Origin: Chelonoidis abingdonii
Lineage: Eukaryota > Chordata > Testudines > Testudinidae
Assembly: GCF_003597395.2 (NCBI RefSeq)
Contig: NC_133769.1
Location: 44,747,831-44,811,830, forward strand
Reading direction: 5' to 3'
Length of the DNA: 64,000 nt
Shown here: piece after piece, positions 12,101 through 24,100 of the stretch
Layout of the letters: the number at the start of each line of letters is the position of its first letter
Numbering within the stretch: the stretch's first letter is position 1
Notes under the pieces: model-generated
The model's input: the letters and a program-made list of their open reading frames with translations, nothing else
Database searches by the model: none
Told to the model about the DNA's origin: nothing
Program-made: the position numbers and the translations under genes

Positions 12101-15100
12101 GATTAGCTTTCTCTCCCCCTCCCTCCTTTCCCCACCTTATCCCTGGTGGAATCCAACCACCACCTGGGGTCTCACCAAATAAACAAAACAACTTCAGGTT
12201 CTTAAACAAGAAAAGGCTTTTATTTAAAGAAGGAAAAACCAGTAAAATTACTTTGTAAAATTTAATGAAATATTTAACAGTGTTCTTCGCTAATAGACAC
12301 TGGAAACCCTCCCGACCTAAGTATAACAATACAAATAAAATCCTTTCAGCAATAATATAATTTGAACTCCTTCCAGCCAACATACACATTTAACTCCTTC
12401 CAGCCAAATACCATTGCAATAAAGAAAACAAAATAAGCCTAACTCACCTTACTCTACCTAGTACACTATTCTTCTGAACTGATAAGGCTGTATCGAGAGA
12501 TTAGAGAGAACCTGGTTGTCACATCTGTCCCTCTGAGCCATCCAGAGTGAACCAACAACCAAAACTACAGCACCACAGAAACTGTCCCGTCCCTCAAGAT
12601 TTGAAAAGTATCCTGTCCCCTGATTGGTCCTCTGGTCAGGTGACAGCCAGGCTCACTGATCTTGTTAACCCTTTACAGGCAAAAGAGATATGAAGTACTT
12701 CTGTTCTGTTAACGCTTTACTATCTGTTTATGACAATCTCATACTCCAAACCATATATATTCTCAAAGAGCATGTGGCTTTTAGATGTTGTAAACACTCC
12801 TCCTCACCCTTTTCCTGCACTCCTGGACTCTTGAACTTGTCACCTGCGCAATAGATCATAATGTTTTTATGCTAACATGACCAACACCAGATTCAGATAA
12901 CTATATGGCAAGCGTAAAAGTGCATCTGGGAATGAGTAAATTATGGAAGTTACAGTAAAATGTAACTGAAGAGCTAATGGCTGCATCCTCAAAAGGCTGG
13001 AGTAATACTTCTGAATGTCTCTCATCTCCTGTGGTTTTAAAATCGAAGCAGGGTTGTGCCTGCTTCATTAAGGAGCAATTCTTGCCGCTGCTTCCATGGC
13101 CACAGAGGCTCCTTTGGCAGAGAACTGGTGCACTTTGACTGTTAAAGTGAGGGAAATATTTCAGGGAGCTGTACAGGATGTACACATGCCTGCATTAAGG
13201 TGACCAGACAGCAAGTGTGAAAAATCAGGATGGGCCTGGGGGGCCTATATAAGAAAAAGACCACAAAATTGGGACTGTCCCTATAAAATTGGGACATCTG
13301 GTCACCCTAGCCTGCATTTTGCAAGACCCCTGTGCGGGGATAGTCTTACATGACAGACATAGGTATTCTGAGGGAGGGCTGAGAGATTGACAACTTTGCA
13401 GATCCTCCTGTTCTTTGCCCTATAGTGGGAACATGTAAGAGTTTGCAGAACCTACCTCGTTACGCACTCCATAACCTTGGAGGTAGGATTCCTCCCTGTG
13501 TCCACTTCAGCATGCACTCAGCATCCAGAGAAGCTACTTATGCTGGGCACTGGGCTCTGGGTTTGCCTCACTGTTTTGAAGCACTTGGAGGAGAGGAAGG
13601 TGATCAGGAACAGTCAACATGGATTCACCAAGGGCAAGTTATGCCCAACCAACCTGATTGCCTTCTATGATGAGATAACTGTCTCTGTGGATATGGGGAA
13701 AGTGGTGGACATGATATACTTTGATTTTAGCAAAGCTTTTGATATGGTCTCCCACAGTATTCTTGCAAGCAAGTTAAAGAAGTATGGATTGGATGAACGG
13801 ACTGTAAGGTGGATACAAAGCTGGCTAGATCATTGGGCTCAAAGGGTAGTGATCAATTGCTTGATGTCTAGTTGGCAGCTGGTATCAATTGAAGTGCCTC
13901 AGGGGTTGGTCCTGGGGCCAGTTTCGTTCAACATCTTCATTAATGATCTGGATGGATTGCACCTTCAGCAAGTTCATGGATGACACTAAGTTGGGGGGAG
14001 AGGTAGATATGCTGGAGGGTAGGGATTGGTTCAGAGTGATTTACAAAAACTGAAGGATTGGGCCAAAAGAAATCTTATGAGGTTCAACAAGGACAAGTGC
14101 AGAATCCAGCATTTAGGACAGAAGAATCCCATGCACTGCTACAGGCTGGGGACTGACTGGCTAAGCCAGGGCTGGCTCCAGGGTTTTTGCCGTCCCAAGC
14201 AGCAAAAAAAAAAAAAAAAAGCTGTAATCGCGATCTTCTGCTCTACCACCACTGCTTCAGTCTATGGCGGCAATTCGGCGCTAGTCCTTCGCTCCAATTG
14301 GGAGTGAGGGACCCGCCACCGAAGACCCGGACATGCTGCCCCTCACTGTTGGCCACCCCAAACAGCTGCTTGCTGGGCTGGTGCCTGGAGCCAGCCCTGG
14401 ACTAAGCGGCAGTTCTGCAGGAAAGGACCTGGGAATTACAGTAGATGAGAAGCTGAATATGAGTCAACAGTGTAATCTTGCTGCCAAGAAGGCTAACAAC
14501 ATATTGGGCTGCATTAGTAGGAGCATTGCCAGCAGATCGAGGGAAGTGATTATTCCCCTCCATTTGGCACTGGTGAGGCCACATCTGGAGTATTGCATCC
14601 AGTTTTGGGCCCCCCACTACAGAAAGGATGGGGACAAATTGGAGAGAGTCCAGCAGAGGGCAACAAAAATTATTAGGGGGCTGGGGCACATGACTTATGA
14701 GGAGATGCTGGCAGAATTAGGCTTATTTAGTCTGCAGAAGAGTGAGGGGGGATTTGATAGCAGCCTTCAACTACCTGAAGGGGAGTTCCAAAGAAGATGG
14801 AGCTAGGCTGTTCTCAGTGGTGGCAGATGACAGAACAAGGAACAGTGGTTTCAACTTGCAGTGGCGGAGGTCTAGGCTGGATATTAGGAAAAACTATTTC
14901 ACTAGGAGGGTGGTGAAGCACTAGAGAGGTGGTGGAATCTTTACCCTTAGAAGTTTTTAAGGTCCGGCTTGACAAAGTCCTGACTGAGATGAATTAGTTG
15001 GGGTTGGTCCTGCTTTGAGCAGGGGGTTGGACTAGATGACCTCCTGAGGTCTCTTCCAAACCTGATATTCTATGATTCTCTGCTTCTGTTAGTTATTGTT

Positions 15101-18100
15101 GAAATGGCACTTTCATTCTAAGCCCTTATTTTCAGTGACTCCTTTAACCATTGCTGTTGGGGTGGAAATTTCACATGTTCCTTCTCACTGCAGAAGTGAA
15201 TTCATTTGGGAAATTGGAAAAAAATCTTTTCACGCATTGTTGAGCCATAGCCACTTAGCCAAAGGTCTGTTTTTTGATTAAATACTTCCCCCCACCCTTT
15301 GCAGGGTCGGTGCAAGGAAGTTTCACACCTTAGGTGAAACTGCCACCTTGCACCCCTCCCAAGCCCTGCGGCAGCTCCACCCTGAGGCGCCCCCCCGTGG
15401 CAGCTCCCCCCGCCCTGGGAGCCATCCAGCACCTCCCCACCCCAGCTCACCTCTGCTCCAGAAGCCCTCCTGTCGGGAACCCCGGCGCTGCCTGCCAATG
15501 GCTCAGACTCCCTCTCCCTCCCAGCGCAGCGGCTACTGACAGACTTTAAAAAAAATTGGGGTGCTGCTTTTTGGCACCCCCAAATGTTGTCACTCTAAGC
15601 AACCGCCTAGTTGGCCTAAATGGTAGCACCGGCCGTGCCCCTTTATCTTTAAAAAAGATCAAAGAATTTAAGAGAATCAGCAGTGGTATTGCAACATTGT
15701 CTGAGACTTTCATTCCATGAGATTCAGAAAACAGAATTTAAACTCGTATAATAACTACCTGTAACGTGCTGAGCAGCCTCATCTCACATTGACTTCAGAG
15801 GGAGTTGAACACTTTGCAGGTTCTGACCCATAATTACCATACCTTACCAAACAATCAGACATAGGATGCAGTACATATTGTGCATGTAATTGGGGGGGAG
15901 AGTTGTATTGCCTATTAATGTTGCCTGACATTTCTCATTTTAAGGCCCTGCTTTTAGTTCACTTATAACTTTCCAAACTTAACTGTCTGGGCTGAAATTT
16001 TCCAGCCAAGATGATTCAGCCATTTCTGAGAATGAGGCTAAGGAACAATGCATTGTTTTGCCCAAGACAAAACATTCTGGTAATCTATTCTTTGAAAATC
16101 TCTAGCACCCTGATGATTTGGAGAAAGGACTTGGTAGCGCAGTGCCATGTATGTCAGGGATGTGCCTTTTGCTGCCCCAATGGAAATTCACCCAAATTTG
16201 GTCAAGTTACAAGCCCTTGAAAAAATTCACAGACTTAGTAGAGACTTATCAGATTTAGCAGCTTTTCCCAAAGATTCCTTCTACACTGGGCATGCTCCAA
16301 CCCAGGGCTAAGTTGGACTTCCCCTGAAGTTGCAGCTTTGGACTGCTGTGGGGTGTGCTGGGACTGGGTCGAGGTTTGGGCACTTGAACTGAGAGTAGGG
16401 AAGCTGTCTCTCCTGCCTCTCTTGTTGGGCCCAGGCAGCATGAAGAAGGAAACTGTCTGATTTGAATGCAGAGGGACAAGAGATGGATGGGAGGGCAAGG
16501 AGATTGTTACTGGGAGCCAGGAAGTGGGGTGGGGAGAATAGGGACTTGGGAACCAGTAGGTGCAGGGGGAGACTGAAATTGGATGAGGAGTTCATGGAGG
16601 GAGATTGAGACTGGGATTCAGTGCAAATGGGGCACATCTGTGTGTGTGTGTGTGAGTATGTGGAGGATTGCAAATGGGGACCAAGGTGGAGGAGAGAGAC
16701 CAGATCAGAGGAGCCAGGTGAAGTGGGGAGTGGGACTGGCTGGACATGGAGCTGTTGGGAGGGGACTGAGTGGACAAGGAAACTGAGTGTGATGGGAGAC
16801 TGGGACAGGAAGTCTGGAGGTATTAGAGTAGGACTTGATGGCCAGGGAGACTGGAAATTGCATTTTTCTATGTTGCTCCATCAATAGGATTGTAAATACG
16901 TTACATTGAATTATATATTGTTTAAGCAAAACATTTTTCTTTCTCTGAGATGCACATATATATTACTTTAACAATACTTGGGCATTTGTGAACAGTCATA
17001 GATTTGAAGTCCAGAAAAGGTCATTAAGCCTGACCTTCTGTAGAACACAGGCCATAAAAATTCACCCAGTAATCGCCAAATCAAGCTCATAGCTTCCAGT
17101 TGAGTGAAAGCATATCTTTTAGAAAGAAATCTAGTCTTGATTGTTTGATGAAAGACCCTATCATAATATATACATAATAGGGGACAAAGGGAAAATCAGC
17201 CATGAATTTCCTCACCTTAGGAAAATTCAGATCTTTAATGTTGCATGATCACAAACATTTACATCTCAATATACAAACTTCGTAGTATGAGTGATTAAGA
17301 AATAATAGCTGTGCCATGTTACTTGAGCAATCTCCTCTTGAACTTCAGAGATGCAAATTTATTCACAGACTAAAACCAGAGATCTCATTTAGTATGAATG
17401 TGTGCATGTAGCAGCATGTGTAATACAAGGAAAAAATGTAACTTGAAAAGAGAGTTATGGGGTTATAAGCCTCAGAGACATTTGCAGTTATTAGATTTGT
17501 TCAGCTACATTAACAGCTGTTTTGAGCTTTTGCGATCAATGAGTATGTGTGCAATTAGAGGCTTCCATTTCCAGTTAATACAGAAAAGATGTTACAAGTA
17601 CACCATTTGTCCTAAAGGTTCAAATAATTTTTTTATTAAATAATAAAATACAAAGATTAGCATTCTGGGAGAATTTCTTTCAAGCAAATTACATTCCACA
17701 AACTGTTTTCCCAAGTATTAGCTTTGGCTTTCCCTGCACTGATGCTTAACTTTATGGAATTACAATGTAAAATAAAGCATTATAATTAGCTGCCAGCTGT
17801 GCAGTTGTGTAATTACTATTGTAAGTCAGAACTTTTTGCTAGATATTGCGTGTGTGTAAATGTACATATGCACAGCGACATAACTTATTATAGACACTCC
17901 TTGATAGCCAAATATAATCTAATTGGTCAAAACAAGCGTATGTATGTAACTGAAAATAATTGCAATCGTTATTGGTAGTGAAAACTGTTGATCATTTTAC
18001 CAACTGGCTGAACAGGGTCATATAATCCTATCTCAACATGATTGCTTAACAGGTATAAACTATATTTCCATAAGCATCTTTATATCCATATAACTGCACA

Positions 18101-21100
18101 CACAGTAAGGGTTGCACCATTTTAACTGTTAGTTTCTAAACCAAAGTAATTATAGCAGTACAAAACTGTGTAGCCCAGTCCTCAGTCACCCATGTCCCTC
18201 TCCCCCCTTCTGTTTAAAGAGGCTGAAATATTATCCTCTACTCTACCAAGAAACCTATTGCTACATACCCTTGTACTGACTTCAACTACGTTGATACAAG
18301 ATAGTCTTAAACCAATTTAAGAGTCTCCACACAAGAGGATTACACCAGTTTAACCAAATTCCGTTTTTAAACCAATTTAGTTAAATTGGTACAATCACCT
18401 GAGATAGAGAAGGCCTTAGAATCTTTAAAACTTTGTTTTTGTTTACATTTATTTAACTTCAGTGACTACCTAACCTTTTAGATAAAGGTGGTGGTGGTTG
18501 TTGTTTGTTGTTAAAAGATTCCAACCTTCCCCTTCAGCTATGGTGTGAGGACATATGGTAAACATGCTCTAAGACACTGCTTCCTACTATTAAGTGGTTG
18601 TCAAGCAAAAGTAGGGATGACCAGACTTGGCATTGCTGAGAGTTATAAGAGTCTTTTTAAAAACTAGAAAATAAAAACAAATAAAATCAGGCCCTCTTTA
18701 TACATCATAAAGAAGCAAAATAAGTACATAAATAAAAAACAAGCAATGCTCCCAATTTTAAAAGAACAATTTGCAGTTAACCTGTAATGGAAAGGCAGGA
18801 ACAAATTTAATAAATGAGATATACAATAACAACCGTCACAACATTAGCTGAGAAACTGCAATGGAATGAAAAACTACGTCTTCACAAATACTTTCAGTAG
18901 TTGAAATAACTATTATCTGCTAAAGTATATTGCATCAATTTTCCCTAGAACTATAATGCATAATTTCATGTATGCCTCCTGAAACTTGTGGTAAAGTATA
19001 TTTTATTAATCTAAAAATAAAATACATTATATAAGCTGAAAGCTTCAAAAACAGTGACAACACAAATTTTCCAAGTAATTGTCACTGATTTTCAAAAGAC
19101 TGTTACCTGAGTAGAAACAGATGGTTCTTCCAACTCTGTTTGCTTTGCTTTGTTTTGAATACGTGACACTAATTGATCAGTGAGATAGAAAATAAACCCA
19201 CAACTTTGATATTTTAAATGGCATTTTTGCAGATTAAAGACTTCAAGGAGGTCTCATTTATATGAAGAAACCTGCCTACTTCTGACTTGTTTTTGGCCTG
19301 GAAAAGTCTGAGAACATAAGAATCTTTTCCCCAAAATATGTTTTGTTACAAAATTGACAGAAAAGTATCTGTATCTAAGAACAAATGAGAGCAATTAACA
19401 ATCTTTCTAGAAACAAATGAAATCAATTAAAAAAGTTCCTCTAATGTTTAATCTAAAAGAGATGTGACTTGTAAAATGGCAATGAAGTTCATTCAGATGA
19501 TAATTTGACATAGCCATCAGAATTTCCTTTTACAAATATTTTACACTCCAGCTTCTATGAAGGGGTTCCACTGTCACTCTGTGTGCTTAGGGAGACTTCT
19601 TTCCCTTTCCCCTGCAGATCTTCCCAATGTCCAGCTTGATTACTCAGAACTGGATTTGCCCCTTAGTGCCTGATCCTTCATTGGAATGCAAAATCAGGCC
19701 CCTTTGGGTAGCTCTATGCAGTCTCAACCCTATTTAAAGTGTGCAGGATTCTGACAAACTAAAGATGTACACTAATCTGAATATATACTAGACAGTTAAA
19801 GCATCATGTGGGTTCCTTAATGACAGGTGTGCAATACTCATATAGGCTTTTGAATATCCATCTTCATAATTTTTATAAATCAAGACACAGATCACTAAAA
19901 TTTTTCTTTAACAAAAAATTTAAATACTGCTTAATACTATTGTTGGAACAATTCCCGCTGCTGGGAGCAAGGGGTTCAGAAACTATAAGGCCGGAAGGGA
20001 TCACTGTGATCCTCTATCAGAGGGGTAGCCATGTTAGTCTGGATCTGTAAAAAGCAAAAAAGAGTCCTATGGCACCTTATAGACTAACAGACGTATTGGA
20101 GCATAAGCTTTCGTATTCACCCACGAAAGCTTATGCTCCAATACATCTGTTAGACTATAAGGTGTCACGGGACTCTTTTGTGATCATCTAGTCTGGCTTC
20201 CAACATAATACAGGCCATAGACTTCCCTGAATTAAAGTAACAAAACTATTGGCATTAAATATAGCATCATGATTTTCTCATGCAACCTGTTAACTATCTT
20301 CAGGTTCATTAACCAAAACAAGCAAGGCAGGCTATGACATCATTTTCCTGTAGAAGAAGCTGAGAACCCTTCTCAGAGGCCTGTGAACCAAGACAGCCTG
20401 GCCCTGTTTTCATTCCTTTAGTTATTTTTCTACCATCCTGGCTAATTAGACAATGCAACCGAAGTATCTTTGATTTGCAGCTAGAGAAACTGTGAAAATG
20501 TCTAACCTTAGCTTATAGTTCCCTCCTTTAAAATCAATACCATCAGGAAACATAAGCAACAGCAAAACATCTGAGCAATCAGAAAAACAGAAAAGGTTCA
20601 GGAAAGTGTTAAAGGACAGAAAGAATGAGTAGGAGGAGAAAAGCTTTAGCAACGCCATAACACTAGCGTCAGTTAAGAGAGAGTCTGTAACAAGTTTAAC
20701 ATCAGAACACTAGATATAGTAGCAATTATCCCTAAATTAAGAAATGGAAAAGAGAGGATACTGTGAGCTAGGTGTCATAGTCACAGTGCAACCTGTTTTA
20801 GACTCCATTAGTCTCTCATGTGCACCCTTTGTGGATCAGCCTTGCTACCTTCACACTTCTCTGGAAGAACCACATGGTTCAGCCATTCTGGAACTGGATT
20901 TCTGCATGGCAGCTCGCCTAGTTCCCAACTGTATTAAGGCAACAGGCCCAACTGGCCTTAGCACCTGTCAGAGTCTCAATTCGGGAGCCTGTGACAGTGT
21001 AGGTTTGCAGTGACACAGAATCAGCGTCTTCAGAACATTAGCATTATTTATTCATTCATGCAGAAAGAGGGGGGGTTTGTGTTTTTTTTTTTTTTTAAAT

Positions 21101-24100
21101 TCACTTTCCATGAGAGTTTGGCTCAGACACCTGAATAAAAGTCTTGCTCACCTGATCAAATAACAGCTATTATACCGTTTGATCAATCCCAGCTGAGCCA
21201 ACTCAGTCGGAGTTTTGTAATTCAGGTTTTGAGTAGCAAGCCAGAAAGTAATTGAAATTCATGAAAATACTTATAAAAATTTAAATAGCAACAGCATGAG
21301 ATTCTGTGACCCCAAAATAGGCAAGATTTGTCAAATTATTTGTTACGAATTAGTCACTCATAGCACTTATCAAGAATGGGTATTTAAGATGCAAACTTGT
21401 GCTTACCTGTATTGATTAGTTTCAATTACAAGGGCATTAATTTCCTGTCTGACAGCTGTTTGATGCCCTTTATGTATTAGACTGGCAGTATGAATGCACT
21501 TCCTCATGATGTAGTAGCTATGTAGACAGAACTACTGTGTCACATTGAAACACATTGGTGTAGAAGTATGAGGAAACTAGCACTGTATATGTTCTGGGGA
21601 ATGCAGACCAGGAGCTGTCATGCTTTCACGATCATGCTTACAAGGCTTCATATGGAGTATGTGCTAAATAAAACGTGCTATCAATTTAAAGAGAAATAAA
21701 ATCTGTTGGCAAAAATGTTAATATATTACTGGTTGAAAAATGCAGGATTATCTTTGTGAAAATATTCAAACAAATTTTGCAAAAAAATTTCATCAAAATT
21801 TTGAATTTTCAGACATTTCAATAACTATGAACTGGTGAAAAAGTAGAAAAAAATGTAAGCTTTGCAAAGCTTTAATAATTTTGAAAAATTTTCAACCATC
21901 TCTACCAGTGCTCTGCTCTTGTCATTTTTAAAAATTGCATTGTTGGATTTGTGTGCAGATTTGAATATCATAATCAAGAATGTAGCAATCCACCAGTGTC
22001 TTAACTATGAAGCAGATGACTAAATTCTTCACATACTTATTCCAGGAACTCCTTGAGTCTTCATCATCCTCTTTAGTTTTATCAGCTGTTGATTGTCAGG
22101 CTACCAGTTACCTTTTGGATTATCTTCAAGAATCAATGGATTGGAAGCTAACAGACATAGATGAGTTTGAGGTATCTAAGCTGGAAGTAGACACATCCAA
22201 GCCCAACATATTTGTGATAAGGCTGCAGCCAATCAGCAGGTATGGAGCTTGTTGCAATAAAGATTGGAATGGACATTTCTGTATATTTTCAAGCCTTCTT
22301 GAAAATTCCATGTGTATTAACCATGTATATAAGTCACTGAGGCCCAGATTTTTAAATGCTATTGAGGCATTGCTGTGCTCAGTGTTGCAACACCTAACTG
22401 ATTTGGGACCCTAAATCTTATTTTCAAAAGAAATTTACGCACTTAGGAGCCCGAATCACATTGAAAGTAAAGTGACTGAGTTCCTAAATCTCTTTTGAAA
22501 ATCGGATTTAGGATCCTAAATCAGTTAGGTGTTGTAATGCTGAGCACAGCAACACTTAAAAACATTTAAAAATCTGTCCCTAAAACAATAGGGTTACAGG
22601 ATTAAGAAAGTTATTATCAAATATTTTGTCCTAAATACACACACTGTATTATTTCAAATTGTCCATTTATGAAGGACAGTATTTGAATGGTGTAGAGAAG
22701 GTCAGTCAAATTTCACCTGTGTCATTATACTGGAAACATGGAGCACCTAATGGAATTAAATGGCAACACATTTATAACTGATAAAGGGAATTATTTTAAG
22801 CAACATGTAATTAACCTGTGGAATTCACTTCCATAAGGTATTCCAGAGTTTAAGAACCTAGCAGGATTATAAAAAGGATTGGATGTTTATATCAATATTG
22901 AGATCAGTCTTAGTCATATTAGACAGGTTAATGAAATTATAAATATTAAAATAAATTATAAATTATACAATTTTAAAGGACATTATCAAATCCTTCATGC
23001 TTCTGGGACTAAGCCATCTTCTCTCCGATGGGGTTAGGGAGAAAGTTCCTTCATAGGCATATTATTGCATGATTGTTAATTGTGGGGCTTTTACAGCTCT
23101 CTCTGGAGTGTCTGGTATAGCACTGTTGGAGATAGGATACTGAACTATATGGACCATTCTCCTGAGCTGGAATGGCAATCTGTATATTTCTGTGTTTCTG
23201 TTTCAACAAAAAGCTATGAAGTTTATAGGCAGTCCTATCAGGTGCTGTCAACATTCTTGTTAGGTGCTTTATCTCAATATAGTCATACAAATTAATGAGT
23301 TTGACAGGACTTTGATTATCTGATAATAACTTGTTCTGTTGTCAATTTCACCACCACTTGACATGTTTCTAACCAGCATTTCCATTCTCTTCCAAGTGAT
23401 AAATTACTGTAAACATTTCTGTCACTGATGTCATGAGAGGCAAGAGCACATGGAAATGCTTTTAAACGTAAAAGTAAATTGCACATGTGAAAAATCTAAA
23501 GTTTCATTGAAATTTATTTTGCATCTGTGCTCATTGAAATCTACCCTGTAACACCCTCAAGCCTTTGAACACTTGCTTTCACATTTATAGCTCTCAGAAT
23601 TCAGTACAATCAAGCAACTAGTTTACTTTGAAGTTGATGCTAAACATTTGCAAGTCACACTGCAAGATGTTGAGATCAACAGAAAGCAACTTTTAAAACA
23701 TTAACTTCCTATTTAAATGTTGAGTTTTGCTTATTGCTGTGCCCTGAAGGCCAACTTATGCCTGTCCTGTGCAAAAGGGAGAAGCAGATGCTGGGTAGTC
23801 TCTTCTTGTCCCAGTGGACCTGCAGAGGAAGCAGCTATAAGTTGGTTTGCTATGCTGAGGACCACTGTCAGCACCATTAGGAACCCTAGAAGAAGCATGT
23901 GTGGGCATAGGAAAGATAGAACCTATCCCACTTGCAGGGGAGAGGGACAGCTTAGTGGTTTGAGCATTGACTGGCTAAACCCACGATTGTGAGTTCAATA
24001 CTTGACAGGGCTACTTAGAGATCTGGGGCAAAATCAGTACTTGGTCCTGTGAGTGAAGGTGGAGGCTGGACTCAGTGACCTTTCAGGGTCCCTTCCAGCT

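Larger units (their letters stand above)
13560..15079 (+). mobile_element. CR1 LINE, 5'-truncated, with nested MITE
   Basis: Starts inside the reverse-transcriptase domain. Frames show [26 protein letters not shown], then after a frameshift [10 protein letters not shown] in place of the usual FADD motif, and a 3' section ending GGACTAGATGACCTCCTGAG...GATATTCTATGATTC. A 233-bp MITE (14167-14399) splits it. Multiple frameshifts make it inactive. Confidence 0.9.
10835..22045 (+). other. ATP6AP1L intron (11.2 kb, GC-AG)
   Basis: Intron between the LSIDDFT and SSLVLSAVD exons. It carries a solo LTR, a CR1 with a nested MITE, two further MITEs, a purine-rich minisatellite-like block and a hairpin element. 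Stretches 10840-11715, 12745-13185, 17140-18265, 18425-19970 and 20265-21765 show no recognisable gene or well-defined repeat. Confidence 0.75.

Noticed and set aside
11970..12389. 139-codon minus-strand open frame
   Set aside because: It lies inside the solo LTR. No viral or host domain is seen.
16235..16929. Overlapping open frames on both strands
   Set aside because: They come from a purine-rich repetitive block with low-complexity translations and no splice or family support.
22007..22414. 135-codon open frame as a complete small gene
   Set aside because: Only 22046-22239 is conserved and bounded by splice sites. The rest is intron read-through, including part of a fold-back repeat.
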